Assembly: GCF_937875145.1 (NCBI RefSeq)
Contig: NZ_CALNCS010000017.1
Coordinates: 1-13,662, forward strand
From: Alkalibaculum bacchi
GTDB lineage: Bacteria > Bacillota > Clostridia > Eubacteriales > Alkalibacteraceae
Length of the DNA stretch: 13,662 nt
Direction: 5' to 3'
In this document: positions 1-7,890 of the stretch, in pieces
Position numbering within the stretch: the first letter of the stretch is position 1
Layout: every line of letters starts with the position of its first letter
The notes under the pieces: model-generated
Database searches by the model: none
The model's input: the letters and a program-made list of their open reading frames with translations, nothing else
What the model was told of the DNA's origin: nothing
Made by a program: the position numbers and the translations under genes

Positions 1-207
1 ACAAAATTAGCTCCAGAAGGTGCACAAGCGAAAGTTGACGAAGCAAAAGAAAAAATCGTTTCTGGAGAATTCGATGTATTCACAGGTCCAATCAAGGATC
101 AAGCAGGTGCAGTAAAAGTCAAAGAAGGACAAAAATTAACAGACGAAGAGATGCTTACTATGACCTGGTTTGTAGAAGGTGTAGTAGGAAATATACCAGA
201 ACAATAG
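1..207 (+). CDS. BMP family nucleoside ABC transporter substrate-binding lipoprotein, C-terminal fragment
   Basis: This is the last 68 codons of a gene that begins before the window, read in frame 1 and ending in TAG. The fragment has the end pattern of the basic membrane protein (BMP, PnrA-like) family: a short helix, then SGEFDVFTGPIKDQAG, then LTDEEMLTMTWFVEGVVGNIP near the end. These proteins are lipid-anchored outside the membrane and bind purine or other nucleosides for an ABC importer. The signal peptide and ligand residues lie outside the window, so the substrate cannot be read. The following ATPase and two permeases are the matching importer parts, as in nupNOPQ of Bacillus subtilis or bmpA-nupABC of Lactococcus. 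Family assignment is confident; nucleoside specificity is inferred from context. Confidence 0.85.
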   Translation, partial: TKLAPEGAQAKVDEAKEKIVSGEFDVFTGPIKDQAGAVKVKEGQKLTDEEMLTMTWFVEGVVGNIPEQ

Positions 208-326
208 TTCTACGTTGTAAGAGATAGGTTCTATATAAAACAGTTCTAAGATGTAAGTTCTAAGTTGTATGTAAAAACAAAATGGTCATCAAGGTGACAA
301 AATGCTTAGAACGTACAACATAGAAC
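207..326. repeat. GTTCTAAGTTGTA motif repeats, direct and inverted
   Basis: A 15-base motif occurs three times in the same direction: GTTCTACGTTGTAAG at 207-221, GTTCTAAGATGTAAG at 243-257 and GTTCTAAGTTGTATG at 257-271. Inverted forms lie at 305-312 (CTTAGAAC) and 313-326 (GTACAACATAGAAC). The third copy can pair with 313-326 with about two mismatches, giving a long stem-loop right after the bmp stop codon. It encodes no plausible protein. It could be a remnant of a dispersed intergenic repeat or an mRNA-stabilising stem; neither is proven. Confidence 0.6.
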
Positions 327-348
327 GAGGAACTAATATGTGGAACTA

Positions 349-401
349 AAATAGGGAGTCGAACATCTTGTCATGCAAGATTCTTCGGCTTCTATTTGTT
401 T
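349..401 (+). terminator. Imperfect stem-loop with T-rich tail, possible attenuator after bmp
   Basis: Nested pairing is visible: AAATAG 349-354 with CTATTT 392-397, AGTCGAA 357-363 with TTCGGCT 384-390 (one G:T pair), and ATCTTG 365-370 with CAAGAT 376-381 around loop TCATG. The 3' side runs into TCTATTTGTTT. This could act as a leaky terminator that keeps the binding-protein transcript more abundant than the downstream ATPase and permeases. The T-tract is interrupted and the stem has internal loops, so the call is tentative. Confidence 0.35.
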
Positions 402-405
402 GATT

Positions 406-470
406 AAGGTGGTTTGTCGTAGGTTGCGGGCTTGAAGCTCCTTATAGCCGCTACAAACCTCGCCAACCTT
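406..470. repeat. GC-richer palindromic intergenic element
   Basis: This stretch is more GC-rich than its surroundings and folds on itself. AAGGT 406-410 pairs with ACCTT 466-470, GGTTTGT 411-417 pairs with ACAAACC 453-459, and GCGGGCT 426-432 pairs with AGCCGC 446-451 with one bulged G. It contains no gene. Its GGTTG and CCAACC ends recall the palindromic elements near 4059 and 7699, but I could not make a convincing full-length alignment, so membership in that family is only a possibility. Confidence 0.35.
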
Positions 471-490
471 GACAGGGGTAATACCACAAT

Positions 491-539
491 GCTAGTGACT
501 AACGATTAATGGCTAGCGATTAAAGCGCCGAAGGTGCTT
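491..539. repeat. Short degenerate tandem repeat and hairpin before the nupO ribosome binding site
   Basis: GCTAGTGACTAA at 491-502 and GCTAGCGATTAA at 512-523 match at 10 of 12 positions, and CGATTAATG at 503-511 between them looks like a partial unit. Immediately after, AAGCGCC 523-529 pairs with GGTGCTT 533-539 around a GAA loop, ending six bases before the ribosome binding site AGAGGTGA of the ATPase gene. No sigma-A promoter could be seen here, so the ATPase is probably transcribed from upstream of bmp. Confidence 0.4.
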
Positions 540-556
540 AATTCAGAGGTGAATAA

Positions 557-2089
557 ATGACAGAGAAAATCGTTTCAATGAAAAATATATCTAAAACTTT
601 TGGAAGTGTTAAAGCGTTAAGTAATGTAAACCTTGATCTATACAAAGGAGAGGTTCACTCTCTATTAGGTGAAAATGGTGCAGGAAAGAGTACTCTAATG
701 AATATTCTATCGGGAATCTATGTGCCTGATGAAGGATCCCTAAGTATTAGAGGAAAAAAAGTGAGACTTCGTTCCCCAAAAGACTCTATTGATTTGGGCA
801 TTGGCATGATTCACCAACACTTTAAGTTAGTAGATGTCTTAACGGCTAAAGAAAACATTGTTGCAGGCTATAACAAAGGGGTCTTTGTCAAAGGTAAGGA
901 GTTAACGGAAAAGATTAAAGCAACTTCCGTAAAATACGGCTTAGAAATAGATCCAGATAAAAAAGTGTACAATATGTCTGTGGCAGAAAAACAAAGAGTT
1001 GAAATCCTCAAAGTCCTTTACCGTGGTGCGGATGTTCTCATACTAGATGAGCCCACAGCAGTACTGACGCCACAAGAGACAGAAGGTTTATTTGATATTA
1101 TACGCAATATGGCCAAAGAAGGATGTGCCGTAGTTATTATAACTCATAAATTAAACGAGGTAATGGAAATCAGCGATAAAGTGACCATTCTCAGAAAAGG
1201 TCAATCTATAAAGACTCTCATCAAAAATGAGACAAATGTCAATGAACTGACGGAAGAAATGGTAGGAGAAGCTATTGATTTGTCCATTAAGAGGGTTCCC
1301 TTGGGCTCTAGAAAAAAAGTCATGGAAATCAAAAACATGACTGTATTACATGGAGATCGGACAAAGGCAGTCGACAATATTAACTTTGACCTGTACAGTG
1401 GAGAAATCCTCGGTGTAGCGGGAATTGCAGGTAGCGGCCAAAAGGAACTTTGTGATGCTTTAGCAGGTCTAGAAAAGATTCATTCTGGTGATGTCTTATA
1501 CCAAGGCGAAAGCATTCGCGGTAAAAAACCTGGGGATATTATTAAAATGGGAATTACTATGAGTTTTGTTCCAGAGGATCGATTGGGAATGGGTCTCGTA
1601 GCATCGATGGATATTGTAGATAATGTCTTACTTAAAGAATACCAAAAGTACCATGGAGTTATGCTCCACAAAAAAACCTCTAAAGAAAAGGCCATGACTA
1701 TTGTAGAACAGTTAAATGTATCGACACCAGGTATTAATAATTATCCTGTTCGAATGCTGTCTGGTGGAAATATTCAAAAGATCCTTCTTGGAAGGGAAAT
1801 TGCAGCAGATCCAAGCGTTATGATTACAGCCTATCCATCTAGGGGGCTTGACATTGCCTCGTCTATGTTGGTTTACGATCTCTTAAACAAACAAAAGCAA
1901 AAAGATGTTGCCGTCCTCTATATAGGAGAAGATTTAGATGTGTTAATGCAACTGAGCGACCGAATTTTAGTCTTGTATAATGGCATGATTACAGGTATTG
2001 TAGATGCAAAGGCTACAACGAGAGAGCAATTAGGTTTATTGATGTCAGGTGTTGTGGAGGAAACAGATGAGAATAGCCAAAAGAGATGA
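557..2089 (+). CDS. nupO: Nucleoside ABC importer, double ATP-binding protein (NupO/YufO type)
   Basis: This is a 510-residue protein with two fused ATPase domains, the standard size for the sugar/nucleoside (RbsA/YufO-like) class. It energises the importer on the cytoplasmic face. Domain 1 has Walker A GENGAGKST at 38-46, an HQH Q-loop region at 87-89, signature SVAEK at 141-145, Walker B LILDEP at 161-166 and switch histidine H197. Domain 2 has a degenerate Walker A, GSGQK, at 292-296 with Q where the family usually has G-K, an intact LSGGN signature at 401-405, and MITAYPSRG at 422-430, where the catalytic acid is absent. Loss of the second site is normal in this class, so one composite site probably does most of the hydrolysis. 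The start is supported by AGAGGTGA at 545-552. Its end overlaps the next gene by 23 bases, showing one operon. The nucleoside substrate is inferred from gene order. Confidence 0.92.
   Translation: MTEKIVSMKNISKTFGSVKALSNVNLDLYKGEVHSLLGENGAGKSTLMNILSGIYVPDEGSLSIRGKKVRLRSPKDSIDLGIGMIHQHFKLVDVLTAKENIVAGYNKGVFVKGKELTEKIKATSVKYGLEIDPDKKVYNMSVAEKQRVEILKVLYRGADVLILDEPTAVLTPQETEGLFDIIRNMAKEGCAVVIITHKLNEVMEISDKVTILRKGQSIKTLIKNETNVNELTEEMVGEAIDLSIKRVPLGSRKKVMEIKNMTVLHGDRTKAVDNINFDLYSGEILGVAGIAGSGQKELCDALAGLEKIHSGDVLYQGESIRGKKPGDIIKMGITMSFVPEDRLGMGLVASMDIVDNVLLKEYQKYHGVMLHKKTSKEKAMTIVEQLNVSTPGINNYPVRMLSGGNIQKILLGREIAADPSVMITAYPSRGLDIASSMLVYDLLNKQKQKDVAVLYIGEDLDVLMQLSDRILVLYNGMITGIVDAKATTREQLGLLMSGVVEETDENSQKR
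2054..2060 (+). promoter_or_regulatory. Ribosome binding site that fixes the nupP start
   Basis: GTGGAGG lies six bases before the ATG at 2067, inside the end of the ATPase gene. An in-frame GTG at 2049 would extend the protein by six residues, but it sits upstream of this site and overlaps it, so 2067 is preferred. Confidence 0.75.
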
Positions 2090-3131
2090 ATTAACAGGAA
2101 ATAAAGCCACATATGTTCGAATTATTGCCATTCTTGCTGCCTTACTATTTAGCGGAATTTTTTTACTCATTACAGGAGAAAATCCGCTTGAAATATATAT
2201 TTCCATGATAGACGGCGCATTGGGAAGTGGGTATAGATTGACGGAAACCATCAATATAGCCATTCCTCTCTTGGTCGCTTCTCTTGGTATGATGATGGCC
2301 TACAAAATGAAATTTTGGAATATTGGAGCTGAAGGTCAAATTTTTATGGGTGCATTTGGCGCTACTTTCTTTGCCCTTTACTTTAATACACTGCCAAGAC
2401 CATTGCTTTTAATTTTAATGGCAATTGGTGCAATGGTTATGGGTGGCATTTGGCTTCTTATCCCCGCTTATTTTAAAGGGAAATTTGGCACAAATGAGAC
2501 TTTGTTTACCCTTATGATGAACTATGTAGCAATTAAATGGGTTACATACCTTCAATATAGCATGTGGAAAGACCCTAACTCAATGGGTTTTCCAAGAATC
2601 GCAAACTTTGAGGAAAACGCTTTATTACCAAAATTATTTGGTGTTCATATAGGTTGGCTTATAGCCTTAGTATTAGTAGTTTTTGTCTATATTTATATGA
2701 CGAGAACAAAAACAGGGTATGAGTTAGCCGTTATCGGCGAAAGTGAAAATACGGCAAGATATGCAGGTATTAGTATTAAGAGCACTATGTTTAAAACCAT
2801 GCTCATTGGCGGAGGCATTGTAGGCTTGACAGGAATGATACAAGTGTCGGGAATCAGCGGTACATTGTCTGTTGAGCTAACAGGCGGTATGGGTTATACG
2901 GCTGTTATTACTACTTGGCTTTCTGGCTTAAATGCACCTGCTGCTGCAGTAGTTTGTTTTCTCTTTGCTTTGTTAGAACAAGGGGGATCTTATATACAAA
3001 CAGCTTTTCAAATTTCAGCATCTGTAGCCCAAATACTTCAATCCATCATCTTGTTTTTTGTGCTGGGTAGCGAGTTTTTTATTAGATATAAATTTGTTCG
3101 AGACAAAAAAATAAAGGAGGTTCTTAAATGA
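2067..3131 (+). CDS. nupP: Nucleoside ABC importer permease (NupP/YufP type)
   Basis: A 354-residue, very hydrophobic protein with about eight to ten membrane segments, of the BPD_transp_2 (RbsC-like) permease family. The basic N-terminus MRIAKRDELTGNK precedes the first membrane segment. The WNIGAEGQIFMGAFGAT stretch around residues 85-100 is the conserved coupling region typical of YufP-like nucleoside permeases. With the partner permease directly downstream it would form the heterodimeric channel served by the double ATPase. The gene overlaps the ATPase by 23 bases and the next permease by ATGA, which implies translational coupling. The start at 2067 is chosen over 2049 from the GGAGG position. 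Family is sure; the transported nucleoside is inferred from relatives. Confidence 0.92.
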   Translation: MRIAKRDELTGNKATYVRIIAILAALLFSGIFLLITGENPLEIYISMIDGALGSGYRLTETINIAIPLLVASLGMMMAYKMKFWNIGAEGQIFMGAFGATFFALYFNTLPRPLLLILMAIGAMVMGGIWLLIPAYFKGKFGTNETLFTLMMNYVAIKWVTYLQYSMWKDPNSMGFPRIANFEENALLPKLFGVHIGWLIALVLVVFVYIYMTRTKTGYELAVIGESENTARYAGISIKSTMFKTMLIGGGIVGLTGMIQVSGISGTLSVELTGGMGYTAVITTWLSGLNAPAAAVVCFLFALLEQGGSYIQTAFQISASVAQILQSIILFFVLGSEFFIRYKFVRDKKIKEVLK

Positions 3132-4054
3132 TATCCTTCTTACATGCAACGGTGCAAGCAGGTACTGCTTTATTACTAGCCACATTAGGGGAGATTATTA
3201 CACAAAAGGTAGGGCACTTAAACTTAGGTGTTGAAGGCATGATGCTAATGGGAGCGGTTATGGGCTTTATGGTTGGCTTTAATACAGCAAACCCTATTAT
3301 GGCCATTCTTACAGCTGCTATAGCAGGTGCTACAGGTGCACTTATATACGCTTTTCTCACGGTTACCCTTAAAGCAAATCAAGAGGTAACTGGCTTGACC
3401 CTAACTACCTTTGGAGCTGGCTTTGCCACTTTTGTAGGCGATAAGTTAGTAGGTTTTAAATTACCTGGAGAAATCAATCACTTCTTTAGGCAAATATCCT
3501 TACCTGTATTGGCAGATATTCCTGTAATAGGTGAGATGTTTTTCAATCAAAATATTTATGTATATATGAGCTATGCCATCGTAGTATTGCTTGGTATATT
3601 ACTTTATAAAACCAATATTGGCTTAAATTTAAGAATGATTGGAGAAAATGCAGGTGCAGCAGATGCAAGTGGCATCAATGTATTAAAGTATAAATATGGC
3701 TTTATCATGTTAGGTGGAGCACTCTGCGGTCTAGGTGGAGGTTATTTATCTTTAGTATATGTTCCCGTTTGGCAAGAAGGAATCACTGCAGGTATGGGGT
3801 GGATAGCAGTAGCTTTGGTTATTTTCTCTCTTTGGAACCCTTACCGAGCAATAGGAGGAGCTTATTTCTTTGGAGGACTAAGCATAATCGGCTTTAGACT
3901 TCAGAAGTACAGTCTGCCCATATCTATTTATTTCTTAGATATGTTGCCTTATCTTGCGACGATTGTAGTGCTTATCTTTATGTCTTTAAAGAAAAGCAAA
4001 GAAAACAAACCACCAAATGAACTTAGCCGGGCGTATTTTAGAGAGGAAAGGTAA
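3128..4054 (+). CDS. nupQ: Nucleoside ABC importer permease (NupQ/YufQ type)
   Basis: A 308-residue membrane protein, the shorter partner permease of the BPD_transp_2 family. The conserved HLNLGVEGMMLMGA stretch near residues 30-45 marks the YufQ-like class, and later segments such as GITAGMGWIAVALVIFS are typical of these channels. It begins within the stop codon of the previous gene (ATGA overlap) after an excellent AAAGGAGG at 3113-3120, eight bases before ATG. It should pair one-to-one with the upstream permease in the membrane. The hydrophilic tail ends in a short lysine-rich cytoplasmic segment. This is the last gene of the importer operon; a palindromic element starts a few bases after its stop. 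Confidence 0.92.
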   Translation: MISFLHATVQAGTALLLATLGEIITQKVGHLNLGVEGMMLMGAVMGFMVGFNTANPIMAILTAAIAGATGALIYAFLTVTLKANQEVTGLTLTTFGAGFATFVGDKLVGFKLPGEINHFFRQISLPVLADIPVIGEMFFNQNIYVYMSYAIVVLLGILLYKTNIGLNLRMIGENAGAADASGINVLKYKYGFIMLGGALCGLGGGYLSLVYVPVWQEGITAGMGWIAVALVIFSLWNPYRAIGGAYFFGGLSIIGFRLQKYSLPISIYFLDMLPYLATIVVLIFMSLKKSKENKPPNELSRAYFREER

Positions 4055-4058
4055 AAAA

Positions 4059-4121
4059 AGGTGGTCAGGTGGTCGGCAAAGACCCAACTCGCCCAAGGCG
4101 AACAAGGTTTTTCCGATCAAC
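4059..4121. repeat. Dispersed palindromic intergenic element, copy 1
   Basis: It starts four bases after the nupQ stop with AGGTGGTCAGGTGGTC. Bases 4059-4082 match 13171-13194 at 22 of 24 positions. Bases 4070-4121, read on the - strand, align without gaps to 7707-7758 at 40 of 52 positions. The element folds roughly on itself: AGGTGGTCGG pairs imperfectly with CCGATCAACCT, and the centre holds a clean TCGCC-CAA-GGCGA stem at 4089-4101 followed by ACAAGGTTTTT, which might give weak termination for the importer operon. No coding potential is seen. Confidence 0.7.
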
Positions 4122-4181
4122 CTTTCAACTGTTGTTAAAACAGACTATGGTTCAAAAGCTATGTGTATTTTCAGAAAATTC

Positions 4182-4210
4182 TTTTAATCATATCAATTTT
4201 TTGATACAAT
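4182..4210 (+). promoter_or_regulatory. Probable pyc promoter with overlapping palindrome
   Basis: TACAAT at 4205-4210 is a good -10 box with an upstream TG at 4202-4203 (extended -10). The -35 position 17 bases upstream is only TTTTAA at 4182-4187. A perfect inverted repeat, TATCAA (4191-4196) and TTGATA (4201-4206) around TTTT, overlaps the -10 box and could be an operator. Transcription would leave a leader of about 35-40 bases before the ATG at 4254. Confidence 0.5.
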
Positions 4211-4253
4211 AATAAGAATAATAATTTTTCCCATAACTAAAAGGAGGTCTTGT

Positions 4254-7200
4254 ATGAAAAGGTTTAATAAGGTTCTTATTGCTAATAGAGGCGAAATCGC
4301 TATTCGTATTATACGAGCTTGTAAGGAGCTTGGTATAACAACTGTTGCTATATACGCAGAGGAAGATAAGCTATCTTTGTTTAGAAGAAAAGCGGATGAG
4401 GCGTATTTAATAGAAGATCACAGAGGACCAGTAGATGCTTATCTTAATATGGATAAAATCATCTCTCTTGCCAAAAAGAAAAATGTAGACGCTATTCATC
4501 CTGGTTACGGGTTTTTAGCTGAAAATCCAGTATTTGCTCGTAAATGTGAAAAAGAAGGCATTACATTTATTGGACCTACTTATCAAATGATGGAGCAATT
4601 GGGAGATAAAATCCAATCAAAAATCGTAGCGCATAAAGTAGGTGTTCCAACGATTCCTGGTGTAGAAAAGCCAATCACTTCTGATGAAGATGCTCTAGAA
4701 TTTGCTAAAATTGCAGGCTATCCTGTTATGTTAAAAGCAGCTGCAGGTGGTGGCGGACGTGGAATGAGAATCGTTGAAAACGATAAAACCTTGTTGAAAG
4801 ATTTTAAATCTGCTCAAAATGAAGCGCTCAAGGCCTTCGGCAATGGAGATATTTTCATTGAAAAATACATCCAACAGCCAAAGCATATAGAAGTTCAAAT
4901 ATTGGGCGATAATTACGGCAATGCAGTGCACCTGTATGAAAGGGACTGCTCTATTCAGAGAAGGCATCAAAAAATTATCGAATTTACACCTTCTCTAAGT
5001 ATTACAGAAGAGCAAAGACAAGCGATTTGTGAGGATGCTCTCAAAATTGCTCGATCTGTAGACTATAGAAACGCAGGTACAGTTGAGTTTTTAGTAGATA
5101 AAAATGGCAATCATTTCTTTATTGAGATGAACCCTAGAATTCAAGTGGAACATACTGTTACAGAAATGGTTACAGATATTGATATCGTTCAAACGCAGAT
5201 TTTAATTGCTCAAGGACTGCGATTAGATTCTAAAGAAATTGGCATTACTAGCCAAGATGATGTAGCGGTCAGTGGCGCAGCTATTCAGTGTAGAATAACT
5301 ACAGAAGATCCACAAAACAACTTTATGCCAGACACAGGTAAATTAGAAGTCTATCGTACAGGTGGTGGCTATGGTTTACGATTAGACTCAGGAAATGGAT
5401 TTACTGGTGCGTATATCTCACCTTACTATGATTCGCTACTGGTAAAAATGACTGCCTTTGCAAAAGATTTTGAAAAAGCTAGAACAAAAGCTGTTCGAGG
5501 GCTAAAGGAAATTGAAATCGAAGGAGTAAAAACCAATAAAGATTTCTTGATAAATGTATTAGAACATCCTACATTTATCAATGGAAACTGTGATACAAAC
5601 TTCATTGACCAAAATCCTGAATTATTTAAGTTGAGATTTAGAGGCAATGAAGAAAAAAGATTGTTAAACTTCTTAGGAGAAAAGGTCGTAAACGAGACAA
5701 CAGGAAACAAAGCAGATTTCGACCTACCTATTGTACCAAAAGCAGATTGTACTGAAATGCTATACGGGACAAAACAGATTTTAGATGAAAAAGGACCGCA
5801 AGGTATTGTAGATTACATTAAAGCTCAAGACAAACTTCTTATTTGCGATACGACTATGAGAGACGCTCATCAATCTTTATTAGCCACTAGAGTAAGAAGT
5901 AGAGATATGATTAAAATTGCCCGTGCTACATCTGTCTTAGCAAAAGATTTATTCTCTATCGAAATGTGGGGAGGAGCAACTTTTGATGTTTGCTACCGTT
6001 ATTTAAGGGAATCTCCATGGAAGAGATTAGAAGAAATCAGAGAGAGAATTCCAAACATCATGTTGCAGATGCTCTTTAGGGGATCCAATGCAGTAGGGTA
6101 TAAAAATTACCCTGATAATGTGCTAAAATCATTTATCAAACAATCTGCAAACGCTGGCATCGACATATTTAGAATTTTTGATTCTTTAAATTGGATGGAA
6201 GCTATGAAGGTGCCAATCGAAGAAGTTCTAAAGCAAAATAAAGTAGCTGAAGTAGCCATGTGCTATACAGGCGATATTTTAAATAACAAAAGGACAAAAT
6301 ACAATCTAGATTACTATGTAAAGATGGCAAAAGAAATTGAAAAGACAGGAGCTCATATCTTGGCGATTAAAGATATGTCAGCCTTGTTAAAACCAGCAGC
6401 TGCGTATAAGCTCATTACAACATTAAAAGAAGAAGTGAATATCCCAATTAGACTTCATACTCACGATACTACAGGAAATGGTGTGGCTACCGCATTAATG
6501 GCATCCATAGCAGGGGTAGACATTGTAGACACTGCATTAAATGGTGTGAGTGGTTTGACAAGCCAACCAGCCTTAAATTCTGTAGTAGCAGCATTAGAAA
6601 ATACGCCACGAGATACGGGTATGGATATTGCTAAGTTACAACAACTGTCTGATTACTGGTCTTCTGTAAGAGAAGTGTATACAGAATTTGAATCTGGTCT
6701 AAAATCAGGTAGCGTAGAGATTTACAAATACGAAATTCCTGGTGGACAATATTCTAATCTAAAAGCTCAGGTAGAAAGTTTTGGTTTAGGCCATAAGTTT
6801 TTAGACGTTAAAGAGAAATACCTCGAAGCCAATGAATTGTTTGGCGATATTGTAAAAGTGACACCGTCTTCTAAGGTTGTTGGGGACATGGCGATATTTA
6901 TGGTGCAAAATGATCTTGACAAAGAAAATATACTGGAAAGGGGCAAAAATTTATCCTTCCCTGATTCCGTAATGGACTTCTATAGAGGTATGATTGGTCA
7001 ACCAGAAGGCGGTTTTGATCCTGAATTGCAGAAAATGGTATTAAAAGGAGAAGAACCAATCACTGTAAGACCAGGAACATTATTAGAAGATGTAGACTTT
7101 GAAGAGATTAAGAAACAATACAAAGATACTTATAAATTAGAACTAAGCGATAAAGATGCCATATCTGTTGCCCTTTATCCAAAGGTATTTAAAGAATATG

Positions 7201-7682
7201 TAGAGTATTTTGCACAATATGATGAGTATATGAGAATGGAAAGTCATGTGTTCTTCTATGGTTTAAAAGAAGGAGAAGCTGCTCAAATCGAAGTGGATAC
7301 TGGAAAAAGCTATATGGTAAAATTAGTATCAGTAGGTAAAACAGACGAAATGGGTAGAAGACCAGTAGTATTTGAAGTAGATGGATTTAGAAGAGATATC
7401 TTCATCGAAGACAAAAAATCCTTAAGTGCCATTAACAAGAAAAGCACCCAGATGGCAGAAAAAGGTAATGCTTTGCAAATCGGTTCAAGCATACCTGGTA
7501 CGGTAGTAGACGTATTGGTTAAAGTAGGCGATAAAGTAGAAGTAAATCAACCACTAGCCATTATTGAAGCCATGAAGATGGAAACAGAAGTAGTAACGAC
7601 AACAGCTGGTGTAGTAGATGATATTCTCATCGCAACAGGTCAAAGTGTTCAGTCTGGAGAATTGCTTATTACGCTTAAATAG
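4254..7682 (+). CDS. pyc: Pyruvate carboxylase
   Basis: A 1142-residue single-chain enzyme, the usual length for bacterial pyruvate carboxylase. It makes oxaloacetate from pyruvate, bicarbonate and ATP in the cytoplasm, feeding the citric acid branches, aspartate synthesis and gluconeogenesis. The biotin carboxylase part covers about 1-450, with the KAAAGGGGRGMRIV nucleotide loop near 161 and EMNPRIQVEHT near 292. The carboxyltransferase part starts with LLICDTTMRDAHQ near 526. It holds the lysine of AIKDM (K706, carbamylated in studied enzymes) and metal-ligand histidines in HTHD (H735, H737). The PGGQYSNL and TPSSKVVGDMA motifs follow. The C-terminal biotinyl domain carries EAMKMET, with biotin on K1108. 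The start follows AAGGAGG at 4241-4247. It has its own promoter and terminator, so it is likely monocistronic. Its downstream neighbour makes c-di-AMP, a known inhibitor of some homologues. Confidence 0.98.
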   Translation: MKRFNKVLIANRGEIAIRIIRACKELGITTVAIYAEEDKLSLFRRKADEAYLIEDHRGPVDAYLNMDKIISLAKKKNVDAIHPGYGFLAENPVFARKCEKEGITFIGPTYQMMEQLGDKIQSKIVAHKVGVPTIPGVEKPITSDEDALEFAKIAGYPVMLKAAAGGGGRGMRIVENDKTLLKDFKSAQNEALKAFGNGDIFIEKYIQQPKHIEVQILGDNYGNAVHLYERDCSIQRRHQKIIEFTPSLSITEEQRQAICEDALKIARSVDYRNAGTVEFLVDKNGNHFFIEMNPRIQVEHTVTEMVTDIDIVQTQILIAQGLRLDSKEIGITSQDDVAVSGAAIQCRITTEDPQNNFMPDTGKLEVYRTGGGYGLRLDSGNGFTGAYISPYYDSLLVKMTAFAKDFEKARTKAVRGLKEIEIEGVKTNKDFLINVLEHPTFINGNCDTNFIDQNPELFKLRFRGNEEKRLLNFLGEKVVNETTGNKADFDLPIVPKADCTEMLYGTKQILDEKGPQGIVDYIKAQDKLLICDTTMRDAHQSLLATRVRSRDMIKIARATSVLAKDLFSIEMWGGATFDVCYRYLRESPWKRLEEIRERIPNIMLQMLFRGSNAVGYKNYPDNVLKSFIKQSANAGIDIFRIFDSLNWMEAMKVPIEEVLKQNKVAEVAMCYTGDILNNKRTKYNLDYYVKMAKEIEKTGAHILAIKDMSALLKPAAAYKLITTLKEEVNIPIRLHTHDTTGNGVATALMASIAGVDIVDTALNGVSGLTSQPALNSVVAALENTPRDTGMDIAKLQQLSDYWSSVREVYTEFESGLKSGSVEIYKYEIPGGQYSNLKAQVESFGLGHKFLDVKEKYLEANELFGDIVKVTPSSKVVGDMAIFMVQNDLDKENILERGKNLSFPDSVMDFYRGMIGQPEGGFDPELQKMVLKGEEPITVRPGTLLEDVDFEEIKKQYKDTYKLELSDKDAISVALYPKVFKEYVEYFAQYDEYMRMESHVFFYGLKEGEAAQIEVDTGKSYMVKLVSVGKTDEMGRRPVVFEVDGFRRDIFIEDKKSLSAINKKSTQMAEKGNALQIGSSIPGTVVDVLVKVGDKVEVNQPLAIIEAMKMETEVVTTTAGVVDDILIATGQSVQSGELLITLK

Positions 7683-7698
7683 GTTGAACCGTTGGTTC

Positions 7699-7758
7699 GT
7701 TGGTCAGTTGGGCGAAAAAACCTCGCTGGCCTTCGGCAAGTTGTGCCCTTGCCAACCA
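7699..7758. repeat. Dispersed palindromic intergenic element, copy 2 (inverted relative to copy 1)
   Basis: It lies just after the pyc stop codon. Bases 7707-7758 align without gaps to the reverse complement of 4070-4121 at 40 of 52 positions. The head GTTGGTCAGTTGGGCG at 7699-7714 also resembles 4060-4075 directly (13 of 16), as expected for an element that is itself palindromic. The centre contains GCC-TTC-GGC. The bases before it, 7682-7698, carry similar GGTTGAACCGTTGGTT sequence and may belong to the element. No protein-coding signal supports the open frame that crosses it. Confidence 0.65.
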
Positions 7759-7765
7759 CTTTGCC

Positions 7766-7814
7766 ACATAAACAACAAAACCACCCCATTAATGGGTGGT
7801 TTTGTTGTTTATGT
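7766..7814 (+). terminator. Strong rho-independent terminator after pyc, near-symmetric
   Basis: A perfect 21-base stem, 7766-7786 against 7794-7814, surrounds the loop CATTAAT. The GC core ACCACCC/GGGTGGT is followed by TTTTGTTGTTT on the + strand and preceded by the matching A-rich arm, so it could work in both directions. It separates pyc from the cdaA promoter. Confidence 0.92.
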
Positions 7815-7865
7815 AGTCATTTCGTAAAAAAAATATAACATTATGTTAATACCCATGTTCTTACA

Positions 7866-7890
7866 AGTAAAATGGTGTATAATATTTACT
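7866..7890 (+). promoter_or_regulatory. Probable cdaA promoter -10 region with flanking inverted repeat
   Basis: TATAAT at 7878-7883 is a perfect -10 box, 33 bases before the cdaA ATG. No good -35 box is seen 16-18 bases upstream. The box is flanked by AGTAAA (7866-7871) and TTTACT (7885-7890), an inverted repeat, and AGTAAA recurs at 7898-7903 just before the ribosome binding site. This may be a regulator site or chance in AT-rich DNA. A small TAACA-TTA-TGTTA hairpin lies at 7836-7848. Confidence 0.5.

Noticed and set aside
284..325. Small peptide frame beginning ATG GTC ATC AAG
   Set aside because: Only 13 codons, no ribosome binding site, and it lies within repeats.
207..326. Possible CRISPR array
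   Set aside because: Repeats are only about 15 bases, unevenly spaced, partly touching and partly inverted; there are no spacers of constant length and no cas genes.
208..556. Purine riboswitch before the nucleoside importer ATPase
   Set aside because: I could not find the conserved junction and loop sequences of a purine aptamer, and the position inside the operon is unlikely.
7618..7827. Open frame of 69 codons running from the end of pyc through the terminator
   Set aside because: It overlaps pyc, crosses the repeat element and the 21-base terminator stem, has no ribosome binding site, and its product resembles no known protein.
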